Below are positions 1-9,265 of a DNA stretch of 64,000 nt, in pieces. The position numbers and the translations under genes are program-made. Position 1 is the first letter of the stretch. Each line of letters begins with the position of its first letter. Source of the DNA: JADGNZ01 sp963715895 (lineage in GTDB: Bacteria > Acidobacteriota > Thermoanaerobaculia > Gp7-AA8); NCBI GenBank assembly GCA_963715895.1, contig OY970284.1:1984001-2048000 (forward strand). The letters are read 5' to 3'. Below the pieces are notes generated by a model, which was given only the letters and a program-made list of their open reading frames with translations, did not search any database and was not told where the DNA came from.

Positions 1-2
1 GG

Positions 3-599
3 GGAGCGGTGGAGGCAGCGCAGATGGGCATGAGCCTCATGGTCGTGCTCTCGATCTCAACCTTTGCCACGGCATGGATCAATGCGCGGGCGGTCGACTA
101 TGGCGCGCTCATCGCAAAACGCCGATTCGAAGAGCTCGATGCCATTTTCCGGGCGTCGCTGTGGCAATCCATCGGAGCCATGTCATTTCTCTCGGCAGGC
201 TTTCTGGCCGCGGTGATGCTCCTGCGGGCCATCCATCATTCGCTGGCCGAGCGTCTCCTTGCGCCTCTGCCACTCGTTCTCCTGATCGCGGGAACGATCC
301 TCAATCACGTGTTCGTCGCGGAAGCGGCGTACTTGCGCGCGTTCAAGCGGGAGCCGTTCATGTGGGTTACGCTCGTCGTCGCCACGCTGTCGGTCGGCGG
401 AAGTCTGCTCGTGGCGAAACGCTATGGCGCGGCCGGCATCTCATCCGTATTCGCCGCGGTCATGGCGGTCGTCGCGGCGGGCGGCGGGACGGTGATCTTC
501 CTGCAGGCGCGCCGGCGCTGGCGCCGCGAATCGATCGACCCCGGGCCGGAGCCGCTGATCCCCGATACGCGCGGTGTCGGTGATGCCCCAGCGGGATGA
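3..599 (+). CDS. Polysaccharide flippase-like membrane protein, C-terminal part (5' end outside window)
   Basis: The frame is open to the left edge of the window, so this is the 3' end of a longer gene; the GTG at 9 is probably internal. The visible part holds about four hydrophobic segments, ends in a basic cytoplasmic tail, and has the layout of the last helices of Wzx/MATE-type polysaccharide flippases, which move lipid-linked oligosaccharide units across the inner membrane. Context supports this: a methyltransferase follows directly, and glycosyltransferases, a WecA-type initiating enzyme and an O-antigen ligase lie downstream. Sequence alone is weak for the exact family. Confidence 0.6.
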   Translation, partial: GAVEAAQMGMSLMVVLSISTFATAWINARAVDYGALIAKRRFEELDAIFRASLWQSIGAMSFLSAGFLAAVMLLRAIHHSLAERLLAPLPLVLLIAGTILNHVFVAEAAYLRAFKREPFMWVTLVVATLSVGGSLLVAKRYGAAGISSVFAAVMAVVAAGGGTVIFLQARRRWRRESIDPGPEPLIPDTRGVGDAPAG

Positions 600-652
600 C
601 GCGAACCACCGTTGACACGGACCGTACAATCGCCCGGCATTCAGGAAGGCCA

Positions 653-1387
653 ATGATGGATTTCAATCCGCACCGCGCGATCTGGACGCGGGAGAAAAGC
701 TCTCGTTTCTGGGATCAACTCACGTCGACGACGGGAGGCGATGAGAACTATTTCAGCGCGGAGATGGGGAATTCGATCATCCGGTTCGCGCGTGCAAACG
801 GTGCGGACCTCCGCGGGCGCGTGCTCGATTTCGGTTGCGGCCCGGGCCATCTCGTGCGCAAGCTGCTCGCGGCCGGCGTGAACGCCGAGGGAGGGGATTT
901 TTCGCCGACGTCGCTGGACCGGCTGCGGCAGTTTGCCGGCGGAGAGCCGAACTTCGGCGGTGCGCACCTCATCGAATCGATTCCGACGGCGCTTCCAGGC
1001 GATACGTTCTCCGCCGTCTTTTTCATCGAGACCATCGAGCACCTGCTCGACGATGACCTCGGCGTCACCATTTCGGAGCTGTTCCGGATTGTTCGTCCGG
1101 GCGGGCACGTCGTCGTCACGACACCGAACGATGAGAATCTACGCGCTCTCGAGACCATCTGCCCCGACTGCGGCTGTGCGTTTCACAGCGTACAGCACGT
1201 CCGCTCCTGGAACGTGACTAGCATCGTCGACTGCATGTCGAACGCAGGCTTCGAGACCGTCGCCGCAAAGACGTGGTATCTCGACCGGAACTGGTTGAGG
1301 TCGCGCCTGATCTCGGCCGGGGCACGCGCCCTTGGCCAGCGCCTTCCGCACCTCATTTACGTGGGCAGGAAGCGCTCAGCCCCATGA
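653..1387 (+). CDS. Class I SAM-dependent methyltransferase
   Basis: The 244-residue protein carries the SAM-binding motif LDFGCGPG near its N-terminus, an acidic post-motif, a FFIETIEHLLDDD segment and the RPGGHVVVTTPN motif of class I methyltransferases. A CPDCG followed by FHSVQHVRSW is typical of methyltransferases in polysaccharide clusters. I chose ATG 653 because an AGGAAGG ribosome site precedes it; an ATG at 596 overlaps the previous stop by four bases and is the alternative, giving 263 residues. It probably methylates a sugar or lipid-linked intermediate of the surface polysaccharide; the substrate cannot be read from sequence. Confidence 0.85.
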   Translation: MMDFNPHRAIWTREKSSRFWDQLTSTTGGDENYFSAEMGNSIIRFARANGADLRGRVLDFGCGPGHLVRKLLAAGVNAEGGDFSPTSLDRLRQFAGGEPNFGGAHLIESIPTALPGDTFSAVFFIETIEHLLDDDLGVTISELFRIVRPGGHVVVTTPNDENLRALETICPDCGCAFHSVQHVRSWNVTSIVDCMSNAGFETVAAKTWYLDRNWLRSRLISAGARALGQRLPHLIYVGRKRSAP

Positions 1388-1527
1388 GAAGGCGCGGAAT
1401 GTGCCTGTAGCCGCTGGCGTTCGCGTGGAGGCCGGAAACAGACTCGATGTTCCCCCACCCGCCGTCAACGTTTCATGACGCTGTGCTACTTTTCTCTCAC
1501 TGAACCTCGCGCATCGGGCTGCTCCTC

Positions 1528-3204
1528 ATGACATTGACGATCGTCCAGATCCTTCTGTCTATCATCGCCGGTGCGGGTGTGTTTTTGATGTGGAGACGGG
1601 CGGCTGCGTCGAGCAGGTCTGTGGCGTTGCTCGTGACGGCGGGCGTGCTCATTCGCGCCATCGGCGGGCAGGTCGCTTTCTGGATCTCGTATCTGCATCT
1701 GCCCGTCGCGCGAGCGCTCCAACTCGGGGATGGCTTCTGGATTTTCGGCCTCGACGCCATGACCTACTTTCAGCAGGCCACAACCGTGGCACGCTCGGGT
1801 CCGATTGGAATTCTGTCTGTCGATTCAGGGGCCAGCTCCGCCTTTTACATACAGACCCTGGCGACGGTAATCCTGTTGTTCGGAGCCGTCGCCGCGACGG
1901 GCCTTCTGCTGAACATCGCGGCATATCTCGGCTGCTGTCTCATTGCGCTGTCCTTTGGCGACCCGACGGAGCATCGAGCCGTGGTCTTCTCGATCGGCGT
2001 GCTCAGTCTTGCACCGTCGACCGTGATGTGGTCCCTCCAGCCGATGAAGGACACCTGGTTCCTCTTCCTCGTCGCATCGTTCTTCGGCGCCGCGCGCGTC
2101 TGGCAGCAGCTCTGGAGTGGCAAGAACGTCTCGTGGCGTGCAGTCTGGTGGACCTTGGCGATGATCGTGACGCTTTATGGAATCTCAGGCATCCGCTGGT
2201 ACTTCGGCTTCATCGCCGCGATGGCATGCCTGCTGTTCTTCGCGCTGACGATCGTGCGGACGCCGCGCCGTGCCGTTACCGCCGCCGCCTCCGCCGGGCT
2301 TGTGCCGCTACTCTTCGCGGCCGTGGTTCTCGGTTCCGGACCTTACATTTCGCCCATCCTGGAGGCGATTCGCCGAGCCCGGGGATTTCCGGTGGTGGCG
2401 ATGTCGCGAGCTCTTTTCAAGTACATCGATGATTCCCGTTCCGGTTTCGACCGTGTCGGCGGAGCTACAAGCATCGGCGCAGGCCACGCGATCAGCGAGG
2501 TCGACGCCAAGCTCGGTAAGAAGGAAGTGCCCGTTGCAGCGAGCCGCTCCGATCCGGGGGCGGCTATGGCGAAATCGTCAGGTCCAACGCCAACCGCGGT
2601 TATCCCGACCGCTGCATCAACCGCTGTGCCACCGCCTGAGCGCAGGAGATCAATGGCCGGGGCACGGGCATCTGGATTCGCATCGATCGCGCGTGCGATC
2701 GCACGCAGGAATGCTCCTCCGGTCACGCACGTCCAAATCAAGGGTGGCCCGAAGGCCCGAACCGTGGCGATGCCTGTTTCTTATACAGCGCGCTTCCTCG
2801 CGGGAACGGCGGCCATGATCCTCCCGCGGACCCTCGCGCAGGGACTCGGTATCCTCGATGTCCGCGGCGGCCGTGGACTCTGGTTCTTCGTCGAGGTCGA
2901 CACGATCGTCTTCGATATCGTCGGTATTTTCTGTGTCGTCTCGATCATTGGTGCGATTCGCCGCCGCGAGCTACGCGCACCCGTCTTTTCGTTGATCCTG
3001 ACGGTCACCGTCGTCGTCGGAGGTCTGCTCGCGTACACCGTCAGCAACTTCGGTACGCTCTTCCGCCACCGCGAGATGGTTCTTCTGGGGCTCCTGATGC
3101 TCCCGCTGGCGGCATTGCCGGCAAAGGGTCAGGTGCCGGAGCCTGTCGCCGAGGATCTGCGCGATGTCGTTGAGGAAGTGCCTGACGCCGTGCGAAGCGT
3201 GTGA
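1528..3204 (+). CDS. Polytopic membrane protein of the polysaccharide locus (glycosyltransferase/polymerase-like)
   Basis: 558 residues with many hydrophobic helices over residues 1-275 and 400-540. The pattern of an acidic periplasmic loop early on (FGLDAMTYFQQ) and a MKDTWFLF motif at the start of a helix resembles large membrane glycosyltransferase- or Wzy-like proteins found in exopolysaccharide clusters. Between about residues 290 and 410 lies a soluble, alanine-, proline- and arginine-rich insert that looks disordered. It ends one base before the stop of the convergent GT4 gene. Function in polymerisation or sugar transfer is inferred from context only. Confidence 0.6.
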   Translation: MTLTIVQILLSIIAGAGVFLMWRRAAASSRSVALLVTAGVLIRAIGGQVAFWISYLHLPVARALQLGDGFWIFGLDAMTYFQQATTVARSGPIGILSVDSGASSAFYIQTLATVILLFGAVAATGLLLNIAAYLGCCLIALSFGDPTEHRAVVFSIGVLSLAPSTVMWSLQPMKDTWFLFLVASFFGAARVWQQLWSGKNVSWRAVWWTLAMIVTLYGISGIRWYFGFIAAMACLLFFALTIVRTPRRAVTAAASAGLVPLLFAAVVLGSGPYISPILEAIRRARGFPVVAMSRALFKYIDDSRSGFDRVGGATSIGAGHAISEVDAKLGKKEVPVAASRSDPGAAMAKSSGPTPTAVIPTAASTAVPPPERRRSMAGARASGFASIARAIARRNAPPVTHVQIKGGPKARTVAMPVSYTARFLAGTAAMILPRTLAQGLGILDVRGGRGLWFFVEVDTIVFDIVGIFCVVSIIGAIRRRELRAPVFSLILTVTVVVGGLLAYTVSNFGTLFRHREMVLLGLLMLPLAALPAKGQVPEPVAEDLRDVVEEVPDAVRSV

Positions 3205-3205
3205 G

Positions 3206-4336
3206 CTACCGTTTCGCCTCCAGCAATCTCTCGTAGAGCATTTCGGTGTCCCGAATGGTCTTGGTGAGTGAGAACTCCTGCAGGTGCCTGTTGGCGCTCT
3301 CCACTAGCCTGGTGCGAAGCGCGTCGTCGTTGAGCAACCGTTCCATTGCCGCGGCGAATGCGGCCGGGTCGTTCTTTGGAATCAGGAGTCCATTCACGTC
3401 GTGTTGCAACACGACCGAGACGCCGTCAACGTCGGTACCGATGACCGGCTTTCCGGCGGCCATACCCTCGAGGATCGTCTTCGGGAGACCTTCATGCGTC
3501 GACGAATGCACGACGATGTCGGAGGCGGCCACGATCTCGGCGGCGTCCCTCCTCAGCCCGAGGAGTACGACGTGCGCGCTCAGCCCGCGCTCCCTGACCA
3601 GCGCCTCGACCGGTTCGCGGAAGATGCCGTCGCCGACGATCACAAAGCGTGTCCGGGGATGCCGGGCCACGAGCAGCGCTGCCGCTTCGACGAATACATC
3701 CGGCGTCTTGGGTTGCGACAGCCGGCCCACGAGCGTGAAGACAGTCTGGCCGTCCGGTGCGAGCTGGAGGCGGAGTCGCGCCACGGCGCTGGGGTCGACC
3801 TTGCGCATCCGGTCGACGTTGACGCCCGAGCGGATGATGCTGATCTTGTCGTTCAGTACGCCGATCCTCCGTCCCTCGCTGACGTCGGACTCCGCCACCA
3901 TCACCGTCCAATCGTAAAACCGCGTGGCCATCTTCTCGGCGAGGATGTACAGCCAGCGCTTATTGTCGACCTGCATGTTGAACGACCATCCGTGCATCGT
4001 CTGCACGAGTACCTTCACGCCGGCCAGCCGTCCCGCGAAAGCCGTGAGAAAACGCGCTTTGGCCGTGCGGGCATGCACGACATCCGGTTTCTGCTTCCGG
4101 AAGAGGCGGTAAAGCAGGTAGAGGGTGACCAGGTCCTTGTGCGGCCGGATGGCACGAACCATCGTCGGCATCGTGACCGTCGGCGCGTCGACGTCGTAGT
4201 GCCCTTCGCGCCCGGCTTCTACACCGGTGACGAAGAGCACGTCGTGACCCTGCTGGTGAAAGTACTCGGCGGTGTGCTTGGCGGTCTCCTGGGCTCCGCC
4301 GATCACCATGCGCGTGATGGTGTAGATGATCTTCAT
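3206..4336 (-). CDS. Glycosyltransferase family 4 (GT-B fold)
   Basis: 376 residues. The N-terminal half has the GGAQ motif (residues 13-16) of GT4 enzymes; the C-terminal half has the VGRLSQPKTPD donor-site start near residue 203 and the EX7E motif, E282 and E290, in HEGLPKTILE. Such enzymes add a sugar from a nucleotide donor to a lipid-linked acceptor at the cytoplasmic face. It is the last gene of a leftward operon with the WecA-type enzyme, epimerase and O-antigen ligase, which fits a role in building the repeat unit. The specific sugar is unknown. Confidence 0.93.
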   Translation of the reverse strand: MKIIYTITRMVIGGAQETAKHTAEYFHQQGHDVLFVTGVEAGREGHYDVDAPTVTMPTMVRAIRPHKDLVTLYLLYRLFRKQKPDVVHARTAKARFLTAFAGRLAGVKVLVQTMHGWSFNMQVDNKRWLYILAEKMATRFYDWTVMVAESDVSEGRRIGVLNDKISIIRSGVNVDRMRKVDPSAVARLRLQLAPDGQTVFTLVGRLSQPKTPDVFVEAAALLVARHPRTRFVIVGDGIFREPVEALVRERGLSAHVVLLGLRRDAAEIVAASDIVVHSSTHEGLPKTILEGMAAGKPVIGTDVDGVSVVLQHDVNGLLIPKNDPAAFAAAMERLLNDDALRTRLVESANRHLQEFSLTKTIRDTEMLYERLLEAKR

Positions 4337-4355
4337 GCAGTGAAGGCTGGTGCGC

Positions 4356-6278
4356 TCAGTTGTCGACGCTCATTCGTGCCAGGTCGTGGATGAGGCTCGC
4401 GTCGGCGCGCCGCGGGACAAGCGGAACGGACGGTGGTACTTGCGTCGGAGTATCCGCCATCACCCAACCGAAGTCGGTAGGCTGCAACGGCTCGAACGAC
4501 ATGGATGCTCGCCGCGTCAGGAGACCGGCGGCGGCGCACTCGCCGATGATGGCGGTCAGGCGCTCGTTTGTGATCTTCGCCGTGGAGATGAGCACCTCCC
4601 TGGCACCCAGCTTGCGGCAGATCTCCGCCAGCGAGGTCACCGTGGAGTAGACGCGAACGCCGTGGATCAGGCGCCCCTCTTTCGAGGCGTCGTCGTCGAC
4701 GAATGCCACCGGCACGTACTGCAGCGACGGATTGTTGAGCAGTTCGCGGTAGACGAGCTCACCGCCGTCGCCGGCCCCGTAAATCACCACGGGAATACCG
4801 CTGACCGCGTGGCCTGGGAGAACGTCTCGCAGCAGGCGAAAGGCGAAGCGGCTGGCCGCGACGACCATCAGAAGAATCAAGCCGTCGAGGACGAAGACCG
4901 TCCGCGAGAACGGTTCAGAGCGGAAGGCGAACACCACCACCAGCACCGCCGCGACCGAGCCGATGGCCACGGCCCTGGAAAAGTCGATCACGGTGCTCAG
5001 GCTGGCGTAGCGCCAGATCCCGCGGTAAACGCCCGCGCCGAGGAAGGCCAGGAGCTTGACCAGTACCACGAGCGGCAGCGTATGGAGGAACACCTGCCAG
5101 TCGCCGGAACCGTTGAACGGACCGAACTTGATGGCGAACGCCAGGTAATACGCGCCGGAGATCAGCACGACGTCGAGCAGCACTTCAAAGATCCGGCGCT
5201 TGTGGGAGATATCGAAGAGAAACGCCACGAGCGGCTTGTTGCGGGCCGCCGCGATCTCGTCCTCCGAGTACACCCGTACGCGGCCGAGGTGAATACCGAT
5301 GAACGTTAGAACGATGATGAAGCTGCCGATGGCGGCGAGACTGACGTCCAGCGAGGCGCGCCGCGCGATGAGAGCGAGCGAGCCTGCAGCGACGGAGAAC
5401 GCGTAGAGCATCCAGACGGCGTGTTTCTCGGTCAAGCCGAGCGCTACCAGCCGATGGGAGGTGTGATCGCGGCCGCCCTGCGAGGCCGCGCGCCCGGCGA
5501 GCTTGCGCATGACTGTGACGAAGGTCGTGTCGAAGATCGGGACGCAGAGCACGAGCACCGGTACCGCCAGCACGGCCAGCAGGCTTCGCGAGCGGCCGCC
5601 GCCGGTCCCGCTCAGGAGCGCGGAGCTCGCCAGGAAGAAGCCGATGAACAGCGAGCCGCAGTCGCCCATGAAGATCGACGCGGGATTGTGGTTGTAGATC
5701 AGGAACCCGACGAGCGCGCCCGCGAAGCCCAGCAGCATCAGCGCCTCGCCGGGTTGATGATTGATGAAGAAGTTAACGCCGAGGAACACTGCCGCGAGCG
5801 CGGCCGTGCCGGCCGCCAGCCCGTCCATGTTGTCGAGCATGTTGACGGCATTGGTGATGCCGATCAGCCAGACCAGCGTCACGAACATGTTCAGCGTGGG
5901 CGACGCCGTCCACGGCAGGACGAGACCGTAGTTGAGAACGATCGCCGCGCCGATGACCTGACCTACGAGTTTCTGGTACGGCTTGATGTGCAGGAAGTCG
6001 TCGATCAGTCCGACGGAGAACAGCAGCGTGCTTGCCGCGAGGACGGTCCAACTCGCCCGCGACGGCGGCGCGAATACGAGGAATGCCGCCACGACGGCAA
6101 CGAAAATCGCCACGCCGCCCATCATCGCTGTCGGCTTTTTATGCCAGCGGTCGGCCTTCGGCGCAGCGACGATTCCGAAACGGCGCGCCAGCGCCCGGAC
6201 GATCGGTGTCGAGACCGCGCAAAGAGCGATGCCAGTGGCGGCAATCTTGACGGCAGCGACACCGAATAAGTGATCCAT
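4356..6278 (-). CDS. WecA/TagO-type phosphoglycosyltransferase fused to FlaA1/CapD-type N-terminal region
   Basis: 640 residues in two parts. Residues 1-335 are a polytopic polyprenyl-phosphate N-acetylhexosamine-1-phosphate transferase: GLIDD at 90-94, NMLDNMDGL at 146-154, MGDCGS at 204-209 and GGRDHTSHR at 268-276 are the known catalytic and Mg-binding motifs. Residues about 355-480 are a second set of helices, followed by a Rossmann-like nucleotide-binding region with GAGDGG at 501-506, as in the N-terminal half of PglF/CapD/FlaA1 epimerases. The catalytic SDR domain that normally follows is absent; the protein stops about 110 residues after the Rossmann region. The first part should start synthesis of the surface polysaccharide on undecaprenyl phosphate; the role of the second part is unknown. 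Confidence 0.88.
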   Translation of the reverse strand: MDHLFGVAAVKIAATGIALCAVSTPIVRALARRFGIVAAPKADRWHKKPTAMMGGVAIFVAVVAAFLVFAPPSRASWTVLAASTLLFSVGLIDDFLHIKPYQKLVGQVIGAAIVLNYGLVLPWTASPTLNMFVTLVWLIGITNAVNMLDNMDGLAAGTAALAAVFLGVNFFINHQPGEALMLLGFAGALVGFLIYNHNPASIFMGDCGSLFIGFFLASSALLSGTGGGRSRSLLAVLAVPVLVLCVPIFDTTFVTVMRKLAGRAASQGGRDHTSHRLVALGLTEKHAVWMLYAFSVAAGSLALIARRASLDVSLAAIGSFIIVLTFIGIHLGRVRVYSEDEIAAARNKPLVAFLFDISHKRRIFEVLLDVVLISGAYYLAFAIKFGPFNGSGDWQVFLHTLPLVVLVKLLAFLGAGVYRGIWRYASLSTVIDFSRAVAIGSVAAVLVVVFAFRSEPFSRTVFVLDGLILLMVVAASRFAFRLLRDVLPGHAVSGIPVVIYGAGDGGELVYRELLNNPSLQYVPVAFVDDDASKEGRLIHGVRVYSTVTSLAEICRKLGAREVLISTAKITNERLTAIIGECAAAGLLTRRASMSFEPLQPTDFGWVMADTPTQVPPSVPLVPRRADASLIHDLARMSVDN

Positions 6279-6312
6279 AGGGGGTTAATACATAAGTTAT
6301 TCGATGTCAGCG

Positions 6313-6375
6313 CATGACGCAAACAAAATCTCTCGTTCCCAACGGATGGGCTTGTCTTGGATTTTGCGTCACATG
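6313..6375. promoter_or_regulatory. 9-bp inverted repeat in the gap between epimerase and WecA-type gene
   Basis: TGACGCAAA at 6315-6323 is repeated in inverse as TTTGCGTCA at 6363-6371, with 39 bases between. It lies in the 100-base gap between the epimerase stop and the WecA-fusion start on the minus strand, so it could be an operator, a processing hairpin or part of a promoter. Only the symmetry is seen; no protein can be assigned. Confidence 0.35.
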
Positions 6376-6379
6376 TAAA

Positions 6380-7351
6380 TCATGACCGCGGGCCTCCGGA
6401 ATGAAAGGCGATCACATTCCTGAGAATGTCGTCGAGCTTCGTCTCCGGCCGGAACCCGATGAGGGAATGGATTTTGGAGGTATCGGGCACCCGGCGCGGC
6501 ATGTCCTCGAATCCCTCCTCGTACGCCTCGCTGTAGGGGATGTGTACGATCTCCGACTCGGAGCCGGCCAGCGTCCGGATGCGTTCGGCCAGCGTGTTCA
6601 TCGAGACCTCTTCGCTCGAACCGATGTTGTAAACTTCACCGACAGAATCCTGGCGGTCCATCAGCGCGACCAGCACCTTCACCACGTCGCCGACGTAACC
6701 GAAGCAGCGCGTCTGCTCGCCGCTTCCGTAGACGGTGATCGGCCGTCCCGACAAAGCCTGCTTGACGAATGTCGGGATGACCATTCCGTACTGGCCGGTC
6801 TGCCTCGGCCCCACGGTGTTGAAGAGCCGAACGACGGTGGTGGGCAGCTTCTTTTCGCGCCAGTAGGCGAGAGCGAGGAACTCGTCGATGGCCTTGGAGC
6901 AGGCGTAGCTCCAGCGCCCTTTCGTGGTCGCTCCCATCACCAGATTGCCGTCCTCACGGAAGGGCACGTCGGTGCTCAGCCCATAGACTTCGGAGGTCGA
7001 CGCGATGAGGATGCGTTTTTTCTTCTTGTTCGCGACCGACAGCAGCACTTCCGTGCCGCGGACATTCGTCTCGATCGTGCGGACCGGACTCTCCACGATC
7101 AACTTGACGCCGACGGCGGCAGCGAGGTGGATGATGACGTCGCAGGCATCCGCGAGCTCCGCAACCATGGGCATGTTCTGGACCGTGTCGATCGTGTAGT
7201 GAAACCGCGGATTCGACTTCAGGTGTGCGATGTTTTCGATGCTTCCAGTCGACAGGTCGTCGATGATGGAAACCTCGTCTCCGCGGCTCAGGTAAAAGTC
7301 GGCGAGATGTGATCCGATGAACCCGGATCCCCCTGTGATTAGAACTCTCAA
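6380..7351 (-). CDS. NAD-dependent epimerase/dehydratase (extended SDR)
   Basis: 323 residues from a TTG start at 7351, preceded by GGGAG; a longer frame to 7456 would overlap the upstream TPR gene and adds an unlikely arginine-rich leader. The Rossmann motif GGSGFIGS lies at residues 7-14, the catalytic Ser/Tyr/Lys set appears as ASTSEVYG and YACSK (Tyr149, Lys153). The family interconverts or dehydrates NDP-sugars; overall the protein resembles UDP-glucose/UDP-glucuronate-type epimerases and decarboxylases. In this operon it should supply a nucleotide sugar for the surface polysaccharide. Exact substrate is not resolvable. Confidence 0.9.
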   Translation of the reverse strand: MRVLITGGSGFIGSHLADFYLSRGDEVSIIDDLSTGSIENIAHLKSNPRFHYTIDTVQNMPMVAELADACDVIIHLAAAVGVKLIVESPVRTIETNVRGTEVLLSVANKKKKRILIASTSEVYGLSTDVPFREDGNLVMGATTKGRWSYACSKAIDEFLALAYWREKKLPTTVVRLFNTVGPRQTGQYGMVIPTFVKQALSGRPITVYGSGEQTRCFGYVGDVVKVLVALMDRQDSVGEVYNIGSSEEVSMNTLAERIRTLAGSESEIVHIPYSEAYEEGFEDMPRRVPDTSKIHSLIGFRPETKLDDILRNVIAFHSGGPRS

Positions 7352-7379
7352 TCGTGTCTCCCGTGCGCGCGTCGGGCGC

Positions 7380-7886
7380 TCAGCGCGGCGGCGGATTATA
7401 CGGTACGGTTTTATTGAGCGCTGCGACGCGCTCCTGCATTCCGATGTCGATGTCATCGAGGAACACCGGATTGAAGCGGACGGCCATGGCGATGTCGGCC
7501 GTGGCGGCGTCGAGGTTCCCTTCTTTCAGATAGGTCGTGCCGCGGTCGAAATAGATCTCCGGCCGATGATCGGCTGCCAGCGCCGCGGTGTAGTGCTCGA
7601 TTGCTTCGTCGTCGCGCCCGAGGATTCGATCGTTCACCGCCGAGATGAGGTGGTAATCGACGGAGAGCTTGCAGGCTCTTTCGATCGTCTGCAGACGGGC
7701 GAGATTGTCGCGCGCGACGAACACGGCACGGTCACCATCCACCTGCAGCGCGGCCTGCGTGCGGAGGGTCAGCGACTTGAGGATGTGGTCGGCGTGCTCC
7801 GGCATCCAGGCGTAGTCATAGACCGCCAAGGCCGCCGCGGCGACGGCGGCGAGGCGGCAAAGCGCCCGCGCCAGGGCGTTACGCAT
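7380..7886 (-). CDS. Small TPR-type protein
   Basis: 168 residues from the ATG at 7886, which overlaps the O-antigen ligase stop by eight bases; an upstream start at 7919 is less likely. The N-terminus has one hydrophobic helix (signal anchor) and the rest contains two or three TPR-like helix pairs, for example around DDEAIEHYTAALAADHRPE and YLKEGNLDAATADIAMAVR. TPR proteins are protein-protein adaptors. Translational coupling to the ligase suggests it works with it, in the way that TPR domains often accompany Wzy/WaaL-type proteins, but this is inference. Confidence 0.75.
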   Translation of the reverse strand: MRNALARALCRLAAVAAAALAVYDYAWMPEHADHILKSLTLRTQAALQVDGDRAVFVARDNLARLQTIERACKLSVDYHLISAVNDRILGRDDEAIEHYTAALAADHRPEIYFDRGTTYLKEGNLDAATADIAMAVRFNPVFLDDIDIGMQERVAALNKTVPYNPPPR

Positions 7887-9201
7887 CGTCACGGTCCCAG
7901 GAGATCGCGAGCGCGCCAAGTGTCAGGTACATCAAACGCGGCGCGGCGATCTGTAGCGGAAACTGCGCCAGCGCGAGAACGAAGAACGTTGCGGCGAGCG
8001 GCGCGCGGATGGCACGACCCACCATCTGCTCGGCTGTCCGTGGCGTGCCACCACCGTCGCGCCGCCGCGCCGGAATGGCCAGCAACGCCATCGCGGCAAG
8101 GAACAGCGCGTAGCCCGGCAGTCCTGTCTCCGCCGCAACCTGCAGATGATCGTTGTGCGTCTCGCCGAAATTCATCGGCCAGCCCCGCGTCCACGCCGGC
8201 GGATAGCGCTCTTCCAGCGTCAACCGCGTCAGCATGAAGTGGTATTTGAAACAGCCCGGACCGACGCCGGTAATCGGGTCCGCCCGGACCATCTCGATCG
8301 CGCTGAGGAATGGCACGACGCGCTCGGAGAAGAGAACGGGGTAGTCGCGCTGGCGTGCCGCGGCGACGAGCTGGCTGAAATGGGCGCCGATTCCTGTCGA
8401 TGGCCGCAGTGCCACAGCGGCGGATACGATCAACAGCGCCGCGACGGCGATGGCTTGCCGCCATGGCCGTAGCAGCATCGCCACGACCGTCCCCGCCCCG
8501 AAGGCGATCATCGCTGTGCGCGTCTGGCTCATGGCGATGCCGGTGACGAGGATCGTGGCTGCCGCCCCGAACCACACCCTCCACCAGCCTTTTACCGTCA
8601 CCGTGGCGATGAGCGCAACGATGGCCGGACCGGCCAGCAGCGTGCCCACATCATTCGGGTTCCCGAGCAGCCCCACGCTCTGCACATGTCCCACGACTGC
8701 CGGCGGGAAGACAAATGGATTCCAGATGCGCAGTTCCTGAAGCGTCACCACGACGGCATTCGCGAAAGCTCCGGCAAAGACGACGAAAAGCACCGCAAGC
8801 CGCAGCCTCGGCGCGACGAGACGCGTGGCGATGTAGATCACCAGTGCGCAGGCCACGGTTACCAGGCTGGCCTCACTCAGCGGACGGTTCGTCGACGTCA
8901 CCGTCGTCACGATGCTCCAGATTGCGATCGCGGTCAGGAGGAACCACTCCCGCCGCGGCATTGCCGCCAGCGCTTCGCGCCACGGCGCGCGAGGTGCGGT
9001 CGCGGCGAACACACCCGTCAATGCCAGCGCAATCGCCTCGGCCCGGAATGCCATTTCCTTCGGCAGGCGAAAGGCGTCCAGCGCTCCGCCGGTATAGAGG
9101 ATCGGGATCAACACGATGCCGGCGCCGAGCAGCGTTACGGCGCTGAGCCAGTACCGCAGGCGATCGGTTCTCTCGCGCGCCGCGGAACGTCGTTCCCGCA
9201 T
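7879..9201 (-). CDS. O-antigen ligase/Wzy_C family membrane protein
   Basis: About 440 residues with some ten to twelve hydrophobic segments and the Wzy_C signature loop: ITGVGPGCFKYHF followed by a large periplasmic loop with GETHNDHLQ and AAETGLPG. In this family the loop histidine and arginines are needed to transfer or polymerise undecaprenyl-linked glycan. I start at ATG 9201 (MRERRSAARER), as the longer frame to 9285 overlaps the start of the divergent gene at 9266. First gene of the leftward polysaccharide operon. Ligase and polymerase members cannot be told apart from sequence. Confidence 0.85.
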   Translation of the reverse strand: MRERRSAARERTDRLRYWLSAVTLLGAGIVLIPILYTGGALDAFRLPKEMAFRAEAIALALTGVFAATAPRAPWREALAAMPRREWFLLTAIAIWSIVTTVTSTNRPLSEASLVTVACALVIYIATRLVAPRLRLAVLFVVFAGAFANAVVVTLQELRIWNPFVFPPAVVGHVQSVGLLGNPNDVGTLLAGPAIVALIATVTVKGWWRVWFGAAATILVTGIAMSQTRTAMIAFGAGTVVAMLLRPWRQAIAVAALLIVSAAVALRPSTGIGAHFSQLVAAARQRDYPVLFSERVVPFLSAIEMVRADPITGVGPGCFKYHFMLTRLTLEERYPPAWTRGWPMNFGETHNDHLQVAAETGLPGYALFLAAMALLAIPARRRDGGGTPRTAEQMVGRAIRAPLAATFFVLALAQFPLQIAAPRLMYLTLGALAISWDRDDA

Positions 9202-9265
9202 CGGGCGAAGAGTAGCATGGGCGTCGCGCACCTTCCGGCAGAGGAATCGCGCACACCCGAATCGT

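Noticed and set aside
4350..5309. 319-codon open frame antisense to the WecA-fusion gene
   Set aside because: Low-complexity Arg/His/Asp-rich product typical of a high-GC shadow frame; the minus-strand gene has clear motifs.
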